Assembly (NCBI GenBank): GCA_023446675.1
Contig: JAEXPO010000576.1
Location: 1 to 8,106 of the forward strand
Direction of reading: 5' to 3'
DNA: 8,106 bases
DNA from: Bacillota bacterium
Lineage (GTDB): Bacteria; Bacillota; Clostridia; DSM-8532
Positions 6,669 to 8,106 of the stretch are shown here, piece after piece. Every line of letters begins with the position of its first letter. The stretch's first letter is position 1. The notes below the pieces were generated by a model. It saw only the letters and a list, made by a program, of their open reading frames with translations. It ran no database searches and had not been told where the DNA came from. A program made the translations under genes and the position numbers.

Positions 6669-7430
6669 TTAGCCTATGACCGTTTCCGAAAGGACATCAA
6701 AGGTATGTGCAAGACGAGAATAAAGCTCAGCAAGCCATTCTTCACCCAAACCGGCGGATGCCGTCCGGGGATCGCCGACAACCCCGTCCCAGGCCACATC
6801 CACAATGAGCCAGGTTTGTGTGGCAAGGGTCCGGTTATCCGCAAGGCCCTTCCATTTTTCCACGGATGAAGACATTTCAGGTTTTATTTGGGCCTCGACC
6901 ACCATTTGAGGATGGAGCTTCATCATGGCGCTGGTTTCAAATTGGCCGGCGTGGACATCGTCCTTGCCGACGCCCATATTATCAAGGCAGCGGAATAATT
7001 CCAGACAAAAAACATTGATGCCGTATTTTTTTCGGATCTGCCTGGCTCCAACCTCCAGAATATGCTCGTTGCCGCCGTGACCCGTTATCATAACAAGATT
7101 GCTTATGCCGGTACAGGCCAGAGATGAGGCCATATCCTCCAAAATATGAAGAAGCGTTTCCGCGCCTAAGGTGATCGTTCCCGCCATGCCCTCGTGCTCA
7201 ATGCTGAGACCGTAGTATAGATGGGGCAGGAGCAAATAATCCGGCCCCTCTTTCGCCAGCTTTAGCGCCCCTTCCACACAGGCCTGACCGATATGGCAGT
7301 CCGTTCCCACGGGAAGGTGGGGTCCGTGCTGCTCCACGGAACCGATGGGAAGTATGGCTATGGCCTTTCCCTTCTCCACAATGCGGCGTATTTGCAGGGC
7401 CGTTAATTCATAATAAAAATAGAACGACAT
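6669..7430 (-). CDS. Creatininase-family metal-dependent amidohydrolase
   Basis: The 253-residue cytoplasmic protein has the family's usual length and motifs. Glu33 and His35 lie in ILPIGSVEQHGPHLP, Asp44 in VGTD, His118 in the GHGGN motif (117-121) and Glu165 in HAGQFETS (160-167); these correspond to the dinuclear metal-site residues. The family includes creatininase, FAPy-nucleotide deformylases and MftE peptidase, all cutting C-N amide-type bonds. Creatininase as I recall it has a GHYEN-type motif and tryptophans near the substrate; here there is GHGGN and no Trp between 1 and 192, so creatinine is an unlikely substrate (inference). ATG 7430 has AAAGGAG ending at 7439, eight bases upstream. 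It starts 21 bp after the permease stop and precedes the binding-protein gene, so it is embedded in the transporter operon and probably acts on the imported compound or a product of it. Confidence 0.9.
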   Translation of the reverse strand: MSFYFYYELTALQIRRIVEKGKAIAILPIGSVEQHGPHLPVGTDCHIGQACVEGALKLAKEGPDYLLLPHLYYGLSIEHEGMAGTITLGAETLLHILEDMASSLACTGISNLVMITGHGGNEHILEVGARQIRKKYGINVFCLELFRCLDNMGVGKDDVHAGQFETSAMMKLHPQMVVEAQIKPEMSSSVEKWKGLADNRTLATQTWLIVDVAWDGVVGDPRTASAGLGEEWLAELYSRLAHTFDVLSETVIG

Positions 7431-7451
7431 TATCCCAACTCCTTTGGCCTC

Positions 7452-8106
7452 TTACCGGCCCTCTTTTTCGTAGGCAGCTCCCAGAGCTGCCGGGGTATGT
7501 ATGTTCCTCCCAAAAAACACAATACTTAAAAGCGTTACAACGTAAGGAAGCATGACCATAAACTGATAGGGCAGGTTCACACCGACCGCCTGGAGGCGAA
7601 GCTGAAGGGCATCGACAAAGCCGAAGCCCAGCGCTCCCAAAAGGGCGAATGCCGGATTCCAACGGCTTAATATGGTAATGGAGAGGGCAATAAAGCCTCT
7701 GCCCGCGCTGATGTTTTCCATAAACTGTCCTACCACCGCCAAGGAAAGGAAGGCGCCTCCCAAACCTGCGGCCATGCCGCTGAAAGCCAGAGCTCCGTAG
7801 CGGTATTTCACAACGTTGATGCCGCTGGCCTGGGCCGCTCTGGGATTTTCCCCCACTGCGCGAAGCTCATACCCAAGCTTTGTCCGGTAAAGGACAAACC
7901 AGACAGCCAACGCCAGCAGGAAGGCCAGGTAGGTCAACGGATTCTGCTTGAACAGAATATCCCCCATAACGGGAATTTGAGACAGGAGGGGTATTTCCAC
8001 CGGTTTCATGGTGCCGATTAAGGGAGGGCTTGTACCCACGCCGTAGAAAATACGGTACATATAGCTTGTAAAGCCCAGGGAAAAGATATTGAACATAATA
8101 CCTGCC
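7452..8106 (-). CDS. ABC transporter permease, NupQ/YufQ type (5' end cut by window edge)
   Basis: The frame enters from the right edge with 217 visible codons and ends at a TAA at 7452. The ATG at 8096 is internal, since the frame continues upstream without a stop. Visible hydrophobic segments include NPLTYLAFLLALAVWFVLY, ALAFSGMAAGLGGAFLSLAVV, a long stretch around FIALSITILSRWNPAFALLG, and QFMVMLPYVVTLLSIVFF. The cytoplasmic loop LGYELRAVGENPRAAQASGI is the hallmark ATPase-contact region of this branched-chain/nucleoside permease group (COG1079 as I recall it). Full-length members have about 300 residues, so roughly the first 90 are missing. The partner permease, the ATPase and the operon promoter are expected beyond the right edge. 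It is translationally close to the creatininase gene (21-bp gap). Confidence 0.93.
   Translation of the reverse strand, partial: AGIMFNIFSLGFTSYMYRIFYGVGTSPPLIGTMKPVEIPLLSQIPVMGDILFKQNPLTYLAFLLALAVWFVLYRTKLGYELRAVGENPRAAQASGINVVKYRYGALAFSGMAAGLGGAFLSLAVVGQFMENISAGRGFIALSITILSRWNPAFALLGALGFGFVDALQLRLQAVGVNLPYQFMVMLPYVVTLLSIVFFGRNIHTPAALGAAYEKEGR

Overview
The window is most likely from an anaerobic Firmicute of the class Clostridia (inference). The supporting signs are strong AGGAG-type ribosome binding sites, AT-rich intergenic DNA between genes of moderate G+C, a lipoprotein with a Thr/Ser/Pro-rich linker as in Gram-positive solute-binding proteins, a DUF1847 protein (a family I know mainly from anaerobes), and SsnA- and PreA-like enzymes typical of anaerobic purine/pyrimidine metabolism. 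No tRNA, rRNA, CRISPR array, insertion sequence or origin was seen, and no stretch longer than 300 bases lacks a gene.

Layout. Left part (1-1989): a Gfo/Idh/MocA-family NAD(P)-dependent oxidoreductase on the minus strand, cut by the left edge only a few residues before its expected C-terminus, is transcribed divergently from an AraC-family regulator on the plus strand; a 191-bp control region separates them. Middle (1986-2776): a near-consensus promoter overlapping the araC stop codon drives a long leader and a nine-cysteine DUF1847 protein. This gene converges on the right-hand operon, with a short symmetric hairpin between the two stop codons.

Right part (8106 down to 2809, minus strand): a five-gene operon in transcription order: NupQ/YufQ-type ABC permease (5' end off the window), creatininase-family amidohydrolase, BMP/PnrA-type lipoprotein, PreA-like dihydropyrimidine dehydrogenase/DHODH-type iron-sulfur flavoprotein, and SsnA-type amidohydrolase. 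The transporter type takes up nucleosides or related molecules. The enzymes are one ring-redox enzyme and two metal-dependent amide/amidine hydrolases. Together they suggest uptake and anaerobic breakdown of a nitrogen heterocycle.

Most interesting points. The PreA-like protein keeps its catalytic Cys, FMN barrel and both 4Fe-4S clusters, but three residues that hold the pyrimidine ring in DPD/DHODH appear changed (Glu to Asp, Asn to Ser, Asn to Asp). Its substrate may therefore not be uracil or thymine. A second point is an intercistronic RNA element upstream of preA with two mutually exclusive hairpins competing for one strand. The operon substrate is not deducible from sequence alone.
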